The notes: generated by a model from the letters alone, not told the origin. Shown: positions 21,373 to 32,956, numbered from the stretch's first letter. The stretch is DNA of 64,000 bases from Palaemon carinicauda (GCF_036898095.1 NC_090751.1:89569883-89633882); one strand, 5' to 3'. Numbers and translations are program-made.

Positions 21373-22392
21373 GGAAGGAAGGATATTCGACAGGTACTGC
21401 AGAGAAGATGTCACGTTATCTGAGACGGTCTTCAGCTGCGGTCTACCAAGCAAAATGGGCTACTTTTACGAAATGGTGTGCCTCAAAGAACATCAAGCCT
21501 CTAAAAGCCTCGGTCCCAGATATTGCAGATTTTCTAGTGCATCTCAGAGACGAAGTGGGCATGTCAATTCCGGCCATCAAAGGAGTCCGTGCAGCCTTGG
21601 GCCAAGTCTTCCTTCTGAAGGGCATTGATCTGGGCTCCTCTAGGCACATCTCTGCTCATCAGGAGCTTCGAACAAGCTTGCCCTCCGCAAGCCTCCAGGG
21701 TGCCGCAGTGGGACGTGGCAAGGGTATTGAAAATGTTAAGTGGGCCGCCGTTCGAACCCCTGAAGGACATAGTGGACAGGGATCTCACTCTCAAGACGGT
21801 CTTCTTGTTGGCCTTGGCCTCTGCTAAGAGAGTAGTAGAGATCCATGGGTTGTCCTACGACATCTCTCATTCGAAGGTGTGGAGGGAGATCTCCCTCAAG
21901 TTCGTCCCTTCTTTCGTAGCAAAGACACAGAATCCAGCGGTCTGGGACCCTAAGTTCGAGGGCTTTTCAATGCCGGCTATTCCTAGGACAGGGAATCCAG
22001 AAGATTTGAAGTTGTGCCCCGTCCGTGCCGTGAGAAAATACCTTGAGAGGACTGCCCATCTCCGCCCTGGTATCAAAAATCTTTTTGTCTCTACGGGTGT
22101 AAGGAAAAAGCAGGTATCTAAGAATACCATCTCCTTTTGGCTGAGACGGGTTATTGTCAGGGCCTATAATGATGAGGGCCTGCCCCTGCCAAGTAATCCC
22201 AGGCCCCATGACATTAGGGGTCTAAGTACTTATCTGGCTTTTGAGAGGAACATGGCGGTGGGCCAGATCCTTAGAGCAGGCACCTGGTCGAACCAGTCGA
22301 CCTTCACAACGCATTACCTCAAGGATTGCTCGAGGAGGTCTTTAGACGGTTTCTCTGTTGGGACAGTCATCTCCGCGCTCCAAGCGATTTAA
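21331..22392 (+). pseudogene. E2 tyrosine recombinase
   Basis: Integrase of the lambda family that inserts the circular DNA copy. Recognisable start SRLETIERLLRKEGY (21337), SAM-like core-binding helices (VYQAKWATFTKWC, IADFLVHLRDEVGM), then the catalytic domain: Arg of LASAKRVVEIHGL (codon 21829), H-D-I-R (His 22207, Arg 22216), and the nucleophile Tyr in FTTHYLKD (codon 22315). All four key residues are present. The first part lies in the -1 frame relative to the methyltransferase-like ORF and stays open upstream over it. A frameshift near 21640 moves the rest to another frame; the second part (21625-22392) is fully open to the TAA. Confidence 0.85.
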
Positions 22393-22721
22393 TGGTGAAG
22401 CCCCAGGTACAATCGTGGATAGCAAAACCAAGAGACACAGGTTCGTTCCCTTTCACCCTTGTCCCTTTTTTCCTTTCCCTACTCGGAGATAACCCCACAT
22501 ACAACCCGAAGAAGACACGTTTCTACAACTTCGCCACAGGACTCAGCATCATGGAATTTTTTAAAGGGTAAGTACTTAGACACTAACATGAGCTCTTTGT
22601 GTAGTTTTCCCTACGTTTCGTTTTCCGTATATATATTGCAACCTAGTTCCCATCTAGGTTCTTGGACGTCCGGTTAGCTTGGTCTGAAGTTCAGGAAGAC
22701 ACTCCCACCTCCTAAAGTGTA

Positions 22722-22825
22722 AGTCTCCTAAGAAAGTAGTTCGAGGTAAGTCTCTGTGTTGGAACAAATCACAAATTTTAAGTAATTTGTATTTTTCCTA
22801 ACATACTTACCGAGAACTACTTTCG
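22722..22825 (+). repeat. E2 internal complementary region
   Basis: The left half (CTCCTAAGAAAGTAGTTCGAGGTAAG ... GTGTTGGAACAA, to 22767) is the reverse complement of the left element end; the right half from 22768 (ATCACAAATTTTAAGTAATT onward) is the reverse complement of the right end. The point where they meet is the imprint of the circle junction used in DIRS replication. The right inverted repeat follows. Confidence 0.9.
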
Positions 22826-22889
22826 GGTAATGGCCCTCCCTACCTTCCCCGAGTGCCTTACTGCCCTTGAAGACCTTTTGTACCATCCA

Positions 22890-23108
22890 GGAACTTACTG
22901 ACGAGCGAGACCCAAGCTAACTCCGACCTAGCTCAGGACTACCCTCAGGGCACGTTCTCCTTACGCCTGAGTTAGTACCCAGAGAAAACGGAAGTAGGGT
23001 AGACTACACAAAAAACTGGTCGGTTGAGAGGAGATTCCAGGTATCTCCTAAGAAAGTAGTTCTCGGTAAGTATGTTAGGAAAAATACAAATTACTTAAAA
23101 TTTGTGAT
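22890..23108 (-). repeat. E2 right inverted terminal repeat
   Basis: Reverse complement of 16565-16760 over its inner part; outer end AATACAAATTACTTAAAATT then TGTGAT. Confidence 0.9.
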
Positions 23109-23780
23109 ACATGCTCTTAATGCTGCCCACTGCTGTTATTACTTTTGTCCTTTTAACTTTTTTGTACATCATCTCAACCACTGTATCCAGCTTCTCTGGG
23201 ACTCAACCTCTTCCAACACCAAACATCATTTCTTAGTATTCTTTCATAAGCCTTCTCTAGGTCTACAAAAGCATAAAGAACTTCTGGTTTCCCTCTAGCC
23301 TCTTTTCCTGTAGCTGCCTTACTATAAAGATGGCATCCACAGTCCATACTGCCGTTTCCTAATCTCGCATCTAGTAGTCTCAAATTTTTAAACTTTTGTC
23401 TGTTAGTTTAATTCCTTAACATTACATTTCTGCTTAAATGTAGGCACCATAGGCTTTCCTTCCTCTTCCCATATTGCTCCTAATTAATGAAGCATCCATT
23501 CTTCCCCATCTGTAGCTGGTGTCTAGACCATTTCAATTTGAAATTCTGTTGGACGTAGTACTTTACCAATTCTTCATTTTTCTCGGTGCCCTCTTCACTT
23601 CTTTATTCCATGTCTCATCACTTGTTGTTTTTCTCTCATTTTCAGTATTCAATAGTTCAGAATATTCTCTCCATCTCTTAATGTCTTCATCCTTATAAAA
23701 TATATTTCCATCTCTATCCTTGATGACTCCTAGTTGCCCCAAAATCTGTCTTTGCCTTTTCCTCAAGTTTAAAATCTTAG
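23109..23780 (-). pseudogene. LINE-A, piece 2 of 3 (polymerase start)
   Basis: Minus strand. From 23766 codons read LRKRQRQILGQLGVIKDRDG, the linker before the reverse transcriptase in RTE-like LINEs, then DEDIKRWREYSELLN; near 23260 comes VDLEKAYERILRNDVW, motif A of the polymerase. Stops and frameshifts separate them. The piece fits between 30207-30480 (upstream) and 15790-16564 (downstream) of the same LINE, with DIRS elements in both gaps. Confidence 0.72.
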
Positions 23781-23980
23781 TTGTTCCAACACAGAGTACT
23801 TACCTCGAACTACTTTCTTAGGAGTATCTGGGATCTCCTCCCAAAACCGACCAGAATTTTGTGTAGTTTACCCTACTCCCGTTTTCTATGCGGGGTAACC
23901 TCTGGCGGAGTGATACGAGCCATGAGGCGACCCGGGGTCAGAGAGCATGCTTGCTCAGGTCTCGATCTCCAGTAAATTTT
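23781..23980 (+). repeat. E3 left inverted terminal repeat
   Basis: Pairs with about 29990-30200; inner block CCTCTGGCGGAGTGATACGA and following bases recur inverted with only a few differences. Confidence 0.9.
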
Positions 23981-24127
23981 CTGGTCGCATCGCGTTAACA
24001 CCTCGACTCGCTCTCCTAATCCAGTGCGACCCTTTGTGTCTCACGCGGTCCCCACGTGGTCCCATTGTGCTCTTTCCTACCCTTTCCCTCTGTGTTCCTG
24101 TGTCTCGCGGTGCCTTACTAGTGCGTG

Positions 24128-26535
24128 ATGGAGCATCCTCGTCGTTGTCCCGGGCCTATGGCCGGAAAATTGTGTGGCGCTTTTCTGTCAAAGCCTGAAG
24201 TCGACCCGCACTCCTTGTGTTCGTCGTGTAGGGGCAGCGTGTGTTCCCCTACAGCCACGTGTCTGGAGTGCGAGTCCTGGAACGAGGTGCAGTGGGTGCG
24301 ATATGGCACCAAGAAGAAGAAGGCGTCCAAGAGGTCGCTTAGGAAGCCGAGCGCCTCCTCTCCACTTACTCCCCCCCCGTTGCTTCGTCGGATAGGGCTT
24401 CTCAGCCACCTTCCCCTACCTAGAGTAGGGGGCGAGGTAAGTCAGTTGCGGGGAAGAGGCCTATTGCTCTTCCTCAGGAGTCTGAGATACCTAAAAGTGG
24501 GGATGTTTTGTCGGTCCAGGGAAGTGGGGAGCCTGAGGGAGGGACGGGAGTGTGTTCGGAGGACGGAGTCCTGGTGCCAGCAGGGCCCGTCTCTTCCGAC
24601 GATCCTATGTGGGGGAAGGCTGCTGCAGCCTCTTCCCCTGCTTCATGGGCCTGTATTTCAGGTATGTCTACAGCCCGGGGGAGATGCCGAGAAAGAGGAC
24701 TCGCCGCCGTCGGATCCCCTCACGTGGGCGCCGCCAAGGACGCCCTTTAGATCGCCCATGTGGCTGGAGGAAGAGTTCGAGGTCTGGTTCCCCAGCAAAA
24801 AGTTGCCTCGCTCTCCCCCAGCGCCTTCAGCAATGCTCCCGCCCATCTTCATGGAGCCCTCGTCGCCTACGGATCGTCACGTGGAACCACCAGCGACGCG
24901 GGTGCCTTCGGTGCGGTCCTACAGGTCGTCGGGCTCCTCGTTCGAGGCTTACTCTTACTCCTCGGAGGAAGGAGCCCCGAGGGAGAAGACGAGACAGGTC
25001 CCGCAGGAGGCAGTCCCGTTCCCGCTCAAGATCTCGACACGCTAGATCCCCCAGGAGGAAGTACAGAAGAAGTCGCTCACCTAGAGAAGAATGGGTGCGT
25101 GTCGCCATTCCGTGCATCCAACTCTTGGGATCTTCAGCAGTTCCGGGTACCTCTGGCTGGCTCCCAAGGGCTCATCCTCCCACAATGAAGTACGTTCCCT
25201 GCAGTAGGCCTGAGCGTCGAAGAGTCCCCACTTCAGGCCCCAGGAGACAGGCATAAGTCCGCGAAGGTTCCGGCTCCATCCGCCCAGCGGAGAGAGTCGC
25301 CACTTCGGACTGGCAGCCGTGTCCCAGCCTCCAAGTCTTCGACAAGCCGGCAGGAACGCGAGAGACATTCAGCAGACGTGAGGAAGCCCGTAGTAGCCTG
25401 GTCCTCTGTGGGGAGAGACAAGCCCAGGACGGAGGGCTTTGTCCCAGCGGCGATGCCCGTCCTCCATCCAGAGCCGCCGAGGGTATGCCGCGACAAGAAG
25501 ATGCCTCCTCCTCAAGCGGCACCCTCCGTTGGGGGTGCCCCTTTTCAGGCAGAGGAACCTTCGACGGAGGTCCTAGGAGATGGCGCGGAGGGATCGGCGG
25601 CCAAGGTCTCTGCATACAGGAAGGTGATAGCTCTCATTAGACGGCACCACAGACTGGACGAGCCGAAGCCCGCCACAGACGAAGACTGGCTCTTGGGCCT
25701 CAGCAGGTTGGTTGATACCCCCTTACAGCAGAGGCCCTCACTGGGGCTTCCCCTGGCGAGAGACGTTAGACTTGGTATGGTTCATATTGACAGGATAGTG
25801 GCCAGCCATGCGGACACCCCAAAGAGTCGGAGCGCCTCTAAGCTCCTCCAGGGCCTCAAGACCCAGAAGAGGTTCTACCTCCCTGAAGGGCGCCGTGCCG
25901 GTCCCTGTACTGTAGAACCTGCAGTCGCCATCCTAGGTCAGGGGGCCGCAGAAGAGAGAGCTACCGCCGCCGGAGACCTTCATGATGGAGGATTTGGCCA
26001 TGGATCTGGTCTACGTCTCGTCGTGGCTAGATTGGTGGGCCTGCACCCTGGTGGGTTTTCAGGCCTCACACGACCTCTCGGTTCTGGAGAACCAAACATT
26101 ACTGAAGGAGCTGATTAGCTCAGGAGGTAAGGCCCTAAAATTCCTGTCCTACCAGTCCCTCTCATAGGCGGCCAATTGGGTCCTTCGCAAATTGGTCAGG
26201 AGGCTTCCGGACAGGGAAGCGAGGGCTCTTAGGAACTTACCCCTGTGGGGTGAGTCAGTGTTCCCTCTGCAGGCGGTGGAGGAGACGGTAGAGAGGGTCA
26301 GGAAGCTCAAGGATGCGTGAGAACCCAGACCCCCTCCAACAAGAAGACCTCCCCATAGAAGACCATCCTCCGACGTCTCTCCCCCTCCCCGCGTTTCACC
26401 TAGCCATCCCAGAAGGAACCCCTCGACTACGGCCTGGCCCCAACCTTCGCAGCCCACCTGTCGAGGAGCTCCGACTTCGCAGTCAGCCTTCAGGCCTTCC
26501 TATTCGGGCTCCAGGATAGGGCACTCAAGCCGCGC
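24128..26535 (+). pseudogene. E3 ORF1, gag-like protein with RS domain, frameshifted
   Basis: Starts at ATG 24128 with the same Cys/His module as E2 (RRCPGPMAGKLCGAF, DPHSLCSSCRGSVCS, TCLECESW). A frameshift at the C-run near 24370 breaks the frame. The RS domain survives in another frame around 24985-25085 (SRSRSRSRHARSPRRKYRRS). The helical domain is open in 25378-26118 (YRKVIALIRRHHRLDEP, ARDVRLGMVHIDRIV), shifts again, reads WLDWWACTLVGFQ near 26020 where E2 has a stop, meets TAG at 26166, and ends in SSRASRRR near 26540. The order and spacing equal those of E2, so ORF1 in this family is one protein of about 830 residues. Confidence 0.72.
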
Positions 26536-26539
26536 CTCT

Positions 26540-28577
26540 CGAAGGAGGTAGAAAGAGAGGCCCCATACTCCTGCCGACGCCTCAGGTGGGGGGATGCCTC
26601 AAACGATCTTGGCAAGCATGGCGGGACCACGGAACGGATCCGTGGACCGTAGCTGTACTAAAGGGGAGGGGGGTACAGGCTGCCCTTCCTAGCGGAAACC
26701 CCACCTCTGATCCCAGATCAACAGGTGGAGTGGTTGGCACCCAAGGACCCCTTGAGAGTAGCAGCGTTGTAGGAAGAAGTCTCGGCAATGCTGGCGAAGG
26801 GTGCAGTGGAACCAGTCAAGAACCCAGGTCTGGGGTTCTACAGCAGACTCTTCCTGGTGGAGAAAGCGACAGGGGGCTGGAGACCGGTCATAGACCTCTC
26901 AGCCCTCAACAAGTTTGTGTGCAAGACCGACTTCAAAATGGACACCCCGAAGTCGGTCCTAGCGGCCTTGAGGGAGAAGGACTTCATGATGTCCATAGAC
27001 CTCAAGGACGCCTACTTCCAGGTTCCTGTCCATTCCACTAGCAGGAAATTCCTAAGAGTAAAATGTGGTACTCAAATGTTGCAGTTCAAGACCCTCTGCT
27101 TGGGACTGTCGACAGCTCCTCAGGTCTTCACGAGGATCTTCGCAACAGTTTCAGCCTGGGCACACGAACAGGGCATCCGCCTGATTCGGTACCTAGACGA
27201 CTGGTTGTTGCTTTCAGCCTCAGAGGAAGTACTGAGGGAGCAAGGCACGAAGCTTCTGCAGTTTTGCAACGTCTTGGGTATCATCATCAACCTGCAAAAG
27301 TCCCAGCTGATACCCTCCACCAGGATGACCTACCTCGGAGTGGTCCTAGACTCCCGGTTGGCGAGAGCCTTCCCTTCCGCGGAGAGAATGGACAACCTGC
27401 AACAGATCCTCCGGCCCTTCCTGTCGGGCCAGCCCAGGAGAGCCAAGGACTGGCAGAGACTGATAGGCCACCTCATGTCATTGGAGAAGTTAGTCCCCCA
27501 GGGGAGGCTCAAACTCAGGGAAGTGCAGTGGAACCTGAAGGAGCTCTGGAGCCAGGGGGACTCGCCGCACAAGATAGTCCCTGTGTCCCCGGAGACGAAG
27601 GAAGTCCTGGAGTGGTGGTACGTCAGATCGAACACCCTCAAAGGAATGCCCTTCCAAGCCCACCCTCCGGAGATGCTTCTGTTCACGGACGCATCCAAGG
27701 AGGGTTAGGGTGCCCATCTCACCACAAGACAGCAAAAGGAAAATGGGAAGGCAAGGAGATGAGACTGCACATAAACGTGCTAGAGATGATGGCAGTACGA
27801 AGGGCGTGCCTAGAGTTCGTCTAACTGCTCCGGGGAAACACCGTGGCGCTGATGTGCGACAACGCCACGGTGGTGGCCTACGTGAAAAAGCAAGGAGGAC
27901 TAAAGTCGAAGGAACTGTGCAGTTTCACGATGGAGTTCCTAGAATGGGCTGAAGTAGAGCAAATCAAAATCTCAGCCAGGTTCATTCCGGGGAAGAGAAA
28001 CGTCCTGGCCGACGGCCTCAGCAGGATGGGTCAAGTGGTAGGGTCCGAGTGGTCCCTGCACCCAGAAGTGGCCAAGTCCCTCATTCTGAAGTGGGGCTCG
28101 CCGGTGATAGACCTCTTCGCCACGAGACTGAACGCACAGCTCCCCGTGTTTTGTTCTCCTGTGCCAGATCCAGCAGCAGCCTTCGAGAACGCCTTCCAGC
28201 ACCCTTGGGACAACCTCGACGTTTACGCCTTCCCTCCCTTCGGGATGCTTAGACAGGTCCTCAATAGAGTAAGACGGGCGGACAACCTGTGGATGACTTT
28301 GGTAGCGCCCTGGTGGCCGGAGAAAGAGTGGTTCGCGGATCTAAAGGAACTGGCTCGCCTTCCACCTTGGCCTCTTCCGACAGACCAGACCTTCTCCAGC
28401 AGCCTCACTTCCAAAGGTTCCACGAAAACCCTCGGTCCCTCCGCCTTCACGCGTGGAGGTTATCGAGCGTCTCCTGAGGAAGGAAGGGTATTCATCAAGG
28501 ACGGCGTCGAGGATGTCAGGGTACCCGAGACGTTCGTCAGTTGCGGTATATCAGGCGAAGTGGGCTACCTTCACTAA
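26540..28577 (+). pseudogene. E3 reverse transcriptase / RNase H / methyltransferase-like polyprotein
   Basis: Open from 26788 to 27708 with GWRPVIDLSALNKF, SIDLKDAYFQVPV, LGLSTAPQVFT and catalytic YLDDWLLL (27196); the polymerase core is intact. TAG at 27706-27708 replaces the Trp of the RNase H motif DASKEGWG. RNase H resumes at 27843 (ALMCDNATVVAYVKKQGG, ISARFIPGKRNVLADGL) and leads into the methyltransferase-like segment DLFATRLNAQLPVF (28122) and LDVYAFPPFGML (28215). Upstream, 26540-26788 matches the N-terminal part of E2 with a frameshift and a stop. Apart from these lesions it is collinear with E2 throughout. Confidence 0.82.
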
Positions 28578-29497
28578 GTGGTGCTCCTCGAAGAACATCA
28601 GACCGTTAGGGGCCTCCAATCCCGAGGTAGCAGACTTCCTGATCTACCTTAGGGACGAAGTGGGTACTTCCATCCCAGCCATCAAAGGAGTCCGGGCAGC
28701 CCTGGGGCAGTCTTCCTCCTGAAGGGCATCGACTTAGGAGCCTCCAGACATATCTCAATGCTCATCAAGAGCTTCGAGCAGTCGTGCCCCCCCAGGCCGT
28801 CAAAATGCCCCAGTGGGATGTGGCTAGGGTACTGAAGATGCTTTCGGAACCTCCCTTCGAGCCCCTCAAGGACATCTTAGATAAGGAGCTCACCCTCAAG
28901 ACGGTCTTTCTGTTAGCTCTGGCATCAGCAAAACGAGTAGGTGAGATTCATGGGCTGTCTTACTAAGTCTCACACTCGAAGGGATGGCGAGAAGCTACCT
29001 TCAGATTCTTACCCTCCTTCGTGGCCAAGACTCAGAATCCAGCGGTTTGGGACCCCAGGTTTGAAGGATTCTCGGTGCCAGCTATCCCTCGTTCGGACAA
29101 CCCAAGGGACTTGCTTCCGTGTCCAGTCAGGGCGGTACGTACGTACCTCGAGAGGACGGCCAAACTTCGCCCCCAAACCAAGAGTCTGTTCCTTTTCTTG
29201 GGGCTGGTAAAGAAACCAGTCTCCAAAAATACGATCTCCTCCTGGCTGCGGCAGGTGATCATGAGAGCCTACAGTAGTGCAGGGGTTCCTCTTCCGGGGA
29301 AGCCTAGACCCCACGACAGTAGAGGGCTAAGTACTTCGTTGGCCATTGAGAAGAACATGGCAGTGGGCCAAATCCTGAGGGCAGGTACATGGTCTAGTCA
29401 GTCAACCTTCACAGCTCACTACTTAAAGGATTGTTCGAGGAGGTCCCTGGACGGATTCTCTCTTGGTCCCGTCATTTCCGCGCTCCAAAAGATTTAA
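28447..29497 (+). pseudogene. E3 tyrosine recombinase
   Basis: EVIERLLRKEGYSSRTAS at 28456 is the core-binding start; VYQAKWATFTKWC and VADFLIYLRDEVG follow. Frameshift near 28710 and a TAA at about 28964 (LSY-stop, where E2 has LSYD). Catalytic Arg in LASAKRVGEIHGL; the H-x-x-R box reads HDSRGL; the nucleophile region is FTAHYLKD with Tyr present; C-terminus ISALQKI at 29497. A one-base loss near 28380 takes the upstream part out of frame with the E2 arrangement. Confidence 0.8.
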
Positions 29498-29820
29498 AGG
29501 TGTAGCCCCGGGAAAACCACGGGCAGTAAGTCCAAGAGACACAGGTTCCTTCCTTACCCCCCTTTTTCCCCTATTACCTTCCCTGAAATGACCCTAAAAT
29601 CATTTAACTGCCATGGGATACACCGTCAGCGAAAGAATACGTCTCCAAGGATTTTTACAGAGGCGAGTTACTTAGACACTAAGATAGTTTTTTGGGTAGT
29701 TTTCCCTATTTCTCGTGTTTTGCTTTGGGGGTCAGCAGAACCTAGCCTCCTATCTAGGTTCCTTTTTCTCTCCCATCATGGTCTCTGGGTCCTGAGGGAC
29801 ACTCCCACCTCCTAAGGTAT

Positions 29821-29927
29821 AAGTCTCCTAAGAAAGTAGTTAGAGGTAAGTACTCCGTGTTGGAACAAATCACAAATTTTAAGTAATTTGTTTTTTTCCT
29901 AACAGTACTTACCTCGAATTACTTTCG
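29821..29927 (+). repeat. E3 internal complementary region
   Basis: As in E2: CTCCTAAGAAAGTAG ... GTGTTGGAACAA mirrors the left end, and ATCACAAATTTTAAGTAATT onward mirrors the right end. Confidence 0.9.
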
Positions 29928-29989
29928 GGTTATGGCCCGCCCATCCTACCCCGAGTGCCTTACAGGACTTAGTAGAAACCTATCTGTCA

Positions 29990-30206
29990 AAACTTACTGG
30001 ACTTCGAGACTTGAGCAAGCATGCTCTCTGACCCTGGGTCGCCTCATGGCTCGTATCACTCCGCCAGAGGTTACCCCGCATAGAAAACGGGAGTAGGGTA
30101 AACTACACAAAATTCTGGTCGGTTGGGAGGAGATCCAGATACTCCTAAGAAAGTAGTTCGAGGTAAGTACTGTTAGGAAAAATACAAATTACTTAAAATT
30201 TGTGAT
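29990..30206 (-). repeat. E3 right inverted terminal repeat
   Basis: Inverted partner of 23781-23980. Confidence 0.9.
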
Positions 30207-30480
30207 ATATCCTTTTCTCCTTCCCTTGTTACTAACCTTTATTCAATTGCTCTTCCAACAGCTATAATTGCTTTCTTACTTGAATTTTTGTCCACATCTC
30301 TTATACCATTTCTCTGCATCCCTTGATTTCCAGTCCTTAAATGCTTCTGACTTTCTATCAACTGACCATTGAACCTCTCCACATACAGGATGGTGCTAAT
30401 TCTCACTACCCTATGTAATGCATTATCGTTTGTTCTTGAACAAATACAAAAGCCCATCCTTTAATAAGAATATGAAGCTG
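30207..30480 (-). pseudogene. LINE-A, piece 1 of 3 (linker upstream of polymerase)
   Basis: On the minus strand the last codons before E3 read VTREGEKDI, the acidic/basic linker that in RTE-like LINEs stands right before the R-x-R-x-R-x-x-D segment. The latter is found at 23766 on the far side of E3. The piece upstream to 30480 reads YKRCGQKFK-like basic sequence. Endonuclease domain not found. Confidence 0.6.
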
Positions 30481-31505
30481 GAACTCGTACTGTTAAGAAA
30501 TTATAACATGGTGTCTGTAGTTTTTAGTGGGTCTTACACTGGTAAAACACTTTTAACTTCAGCTGCCGAGCATTAAGGACATACTTTGTCTCCCTAGTTC
30601 AGCTCCTTCAATCTTTTCTCTATAGTGTGTGTTTGCAGAATGGAGAAAAAACATGCGAGCATGAGCTACCGTCCTGAAGATGCTGGGAAAAAGTGTTGCC
30701 TCCATGAATAGGATTACTGTACAAGACCCTTTCCTTGAAAGGGGCTTAGGTTGGCTGCTTGCAGTAACAACACCCCCCCCCCAGTAATGTATGGTTGTTG
30801 CCTTCTATGTCTCACCCCCACCCCCTCTTTCAGGAGGTTGACGAAGAAGCAGAATGATCAAGATCTTACCGTATTTGCTAGTGGACTGTGAGGTGGTGGT
30901 ATTCCATTCCCCCAGTGGAGCAGGACAACCATGCTCTTCATTCTGAAGTGAGTCTGACGTTTACGACGCCAAGTTCTTTGCTCTGAAGACACTGTGCCTT
31001 CTCTAGGCTTTGAGGGTATTCTGTCCTTGGAAAAGCTGCTACTAGTCCTTACTATAGGATGACCCAGTCTCCTCTTGCTGCCACTTGTGCTATGGCAGAA
31101 TCAGTGCATGACAGCCTACTCCAGACTATTGTAGATGCAGTTGATGACAAATCATACCCTAAAGTAGTTCTGTCACCCTCATATAACAACGACTGGGAAA
31201 GGAAAGAAGGCGTTGCATTCCCCTTCCCCTCTAAAGGCCATTTTGACCTCTCCTTCAAAAGTAGTCACAGGTTGGTTGCTACCCACTTCTTGAAGGTGAT
31301 GAGGGAGTGCTGCTCTTGGGCCTAACCAGTGGCCTCCGATTCACACAAGCATGAAAAGAATACCACCAATTAATTCCCAATTGGAACAGTCACTATTTGA
31401 CAGCAAAAAATGCGCTCGCATTCTTTTCAAGGCTGGATTGCACAGAGTAGTTCCAAGGTAGAGATAAACTTTGAGAAAATAGATACTATATGTATGCTAA
31501 ACCAT
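30481..31505 (+). other. Unassigned stretch with a weakly coding-like segment
   Basis: Contains a C-run near 30772 and an 88-codon open frame at 31059-31325 (starts MTQSPLAATCAMAESVHDSL). Its composition is more protein-like than the flanks, and Ala/Ser-rich helical sequence followed by a Lys/Asp segment could be a gag remnant of a DIRS or other retroelement, but I recognise no motif. No transposon ends or splice sites found. Confidence 0.25.
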
Positions 31506-31509
31506 ACAA

Positions 31510-32150
31510 GTGCACTCATTATTATTATTATTATTTACTAAGCTACAACCCTAAATGGAAAAGCAGGATGCTATAAGCCCAAGGGCTCCAACAGGGAAAA
31601 TATCTCATGGAGGAAAGGAAACAAGGAAAAATAGAAAATTTTAAGAATAACAGTAAAATAAATATTTCCTAGATATACTATGAAAACTTTTAACAAAACA
31701 GGAAGGGAAATTAGATAGAATAGTGTGCACGAGTGTACCCTCAAGCAAGAGAACTCTAACCCAAGACGGTGGAAGGCCATGGTACAAAGGCCATAGCACT
31801 ACACAAGACTAGAGAACAATGGTTTGATTTTGGATTGTCCTTCTCCTAGAAGAGCTGCATACCATAGCTAAAGAGTCTCTCCTACCCTTATCAAGAGGAA
31901 TGTGGCCACTGAACAATTACAATGCAGTAGTTAACCCATTGAGAGAAGAATTGTTTGGTAATCTCAGTGTTGTCAGGTGTATGAGGACAGAGGAGAATAT
32001 GTAAAGAATAGGCCCGACTATTCTGTGTATGTGTAGGCAAAGGGAAAGTGAACCGTAACCAGAGAGAAGAGACCAAGGGGCCAGTCAAAGACCCCATAAC
32101 ACTAGCAGTAGTATCTCATTTCAGTAGAAGAGTTCTCCAATGAGACTGAC
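31510..32150 (-). mobile_element. SINE-like repeat with a LINE-B-type 3' tail
   Basis: The minus-strand 3' end, next to an ATT/AAT run at 31522, has the tail AAGGGCTTGGGCTTATAGCATCCTGC-like text seen at the 3' end of LINE-B (3850-3955), here inverted. The body, to about 32150, reappears in the opposite orientation at 49870-50260 (shared GTGTACCCTCAAGCAAGAG and CACACATACA blocks). No coding capacity. The shared tail suggests mobilisation by LINE-B proteins. Confidence 0.6.
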
Positions 32151-32956
32151 CCCCCCCTCGTCGAGTGCGTGTTAAGAGCAGACGAAGAATTTTCACAAAT
32201 GAATTGTGATGGCAATTATGCAATTATGCCTCTGATGTAGAAGCAGATCTTGATGTGGATCGTCACCCAGGGTGTACTTTACAAATCTAAAGAAAAATTA
32301 GCTCCAGTGGATCTTCACTTGCAAGAAAGTGCTATGGTGCACTTACCCCAGAGAGTAATTACTCCCGAAGTTAATCCTCAACCTTGCACACACACAGCCC
32401 CAGAATGAGATGTAGAGCATGTTTGCTGCTTGAAAGATCAGCCCTACTATGAGGTTTATATTAATTCTGGTGCGCGCACTAAGGCAAGCCTTCAAATTGT
32501 GGAGCACTCGCACCCTTCCGATGACAAACTTCCCTGATAAATTGGTTTCTCAGTGTCTGACACAGAGCCTTCGAAAAGATGTTTCTTGAATGAGGTGATC
32601 CATTAATCTTGAAGCTCACACATGCTTCAATTCTTCAGAAAAAAAACTGACTTCCAGGTTGGGGACTCCTATAAGTGCACATCCCTCGGCACCAACATAC
32701 TTGCATGATCGTAAATATCCCACAAAGAGACAAAGCCCCTCAATAAAAGCTCTAGAGTACACTTGCTGACTCACAGCACTTATGGACAAGCCTCCCCATC
32801 TGGGCTGCAATGGCAAACTTTAGAGAACTCTTGCTCAAAGATACACTCGGCCACACTACTTTATCTCATTTCTCTTCCTTTTGTTATTTTCAAATTGATA
32901 ACTGTCACGCGAGTTAAAATATTTATGATGAAGATAAGCAGTAACAACTGATATTA
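32151..32956. other. No recognised feature
   Basis: Unique-looking sequence left of the Tigger element. Contains C-run 32149-32156 and only short chance frames. Confidence 0.4.

Larger units (their letters stand above)
16565..23108 (+). mobile_element. DIRS element E2, near complete
   Basis: 6.5-kb DIRS retrotransposon. Outer ends: TTGTTCCAACACAG at 16565 and AAATTTGTGAT ending at 23108. These ends are fixed in two ways: by comparison with E3, and by the internal complementary region at 22722-22825, where their reverse complements are joined. Order inside: left inverted repeat, ORF1, reverse transcriptase/RNase H/methyltransferase-like ORF, tyrosine recombinase, internal complementary region, right inverted repeat. 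It sits inside a minus-strand LINE. The coding frames carry a few lesions only, so it is a moderately young copy. Confidence 0.92.
23781..30206 (+). mobile_element. DIRS element E3, same family as E2, more decayed
   Basis: 6.4-kb element with the same ends as E2 (TTGTTCCAACACAGAG at 23781; AATTTGTGAT ending 30206), the same domain order and an internal complementary region at 29821-29927. Interrupts the same LINE as E2, 672 bases downstream of E2. The ORFs carry more stops and frameshifts than E2. The inner inverted repeats differ in sequence from those of E2 while matching each other. Confidence 0.92.
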
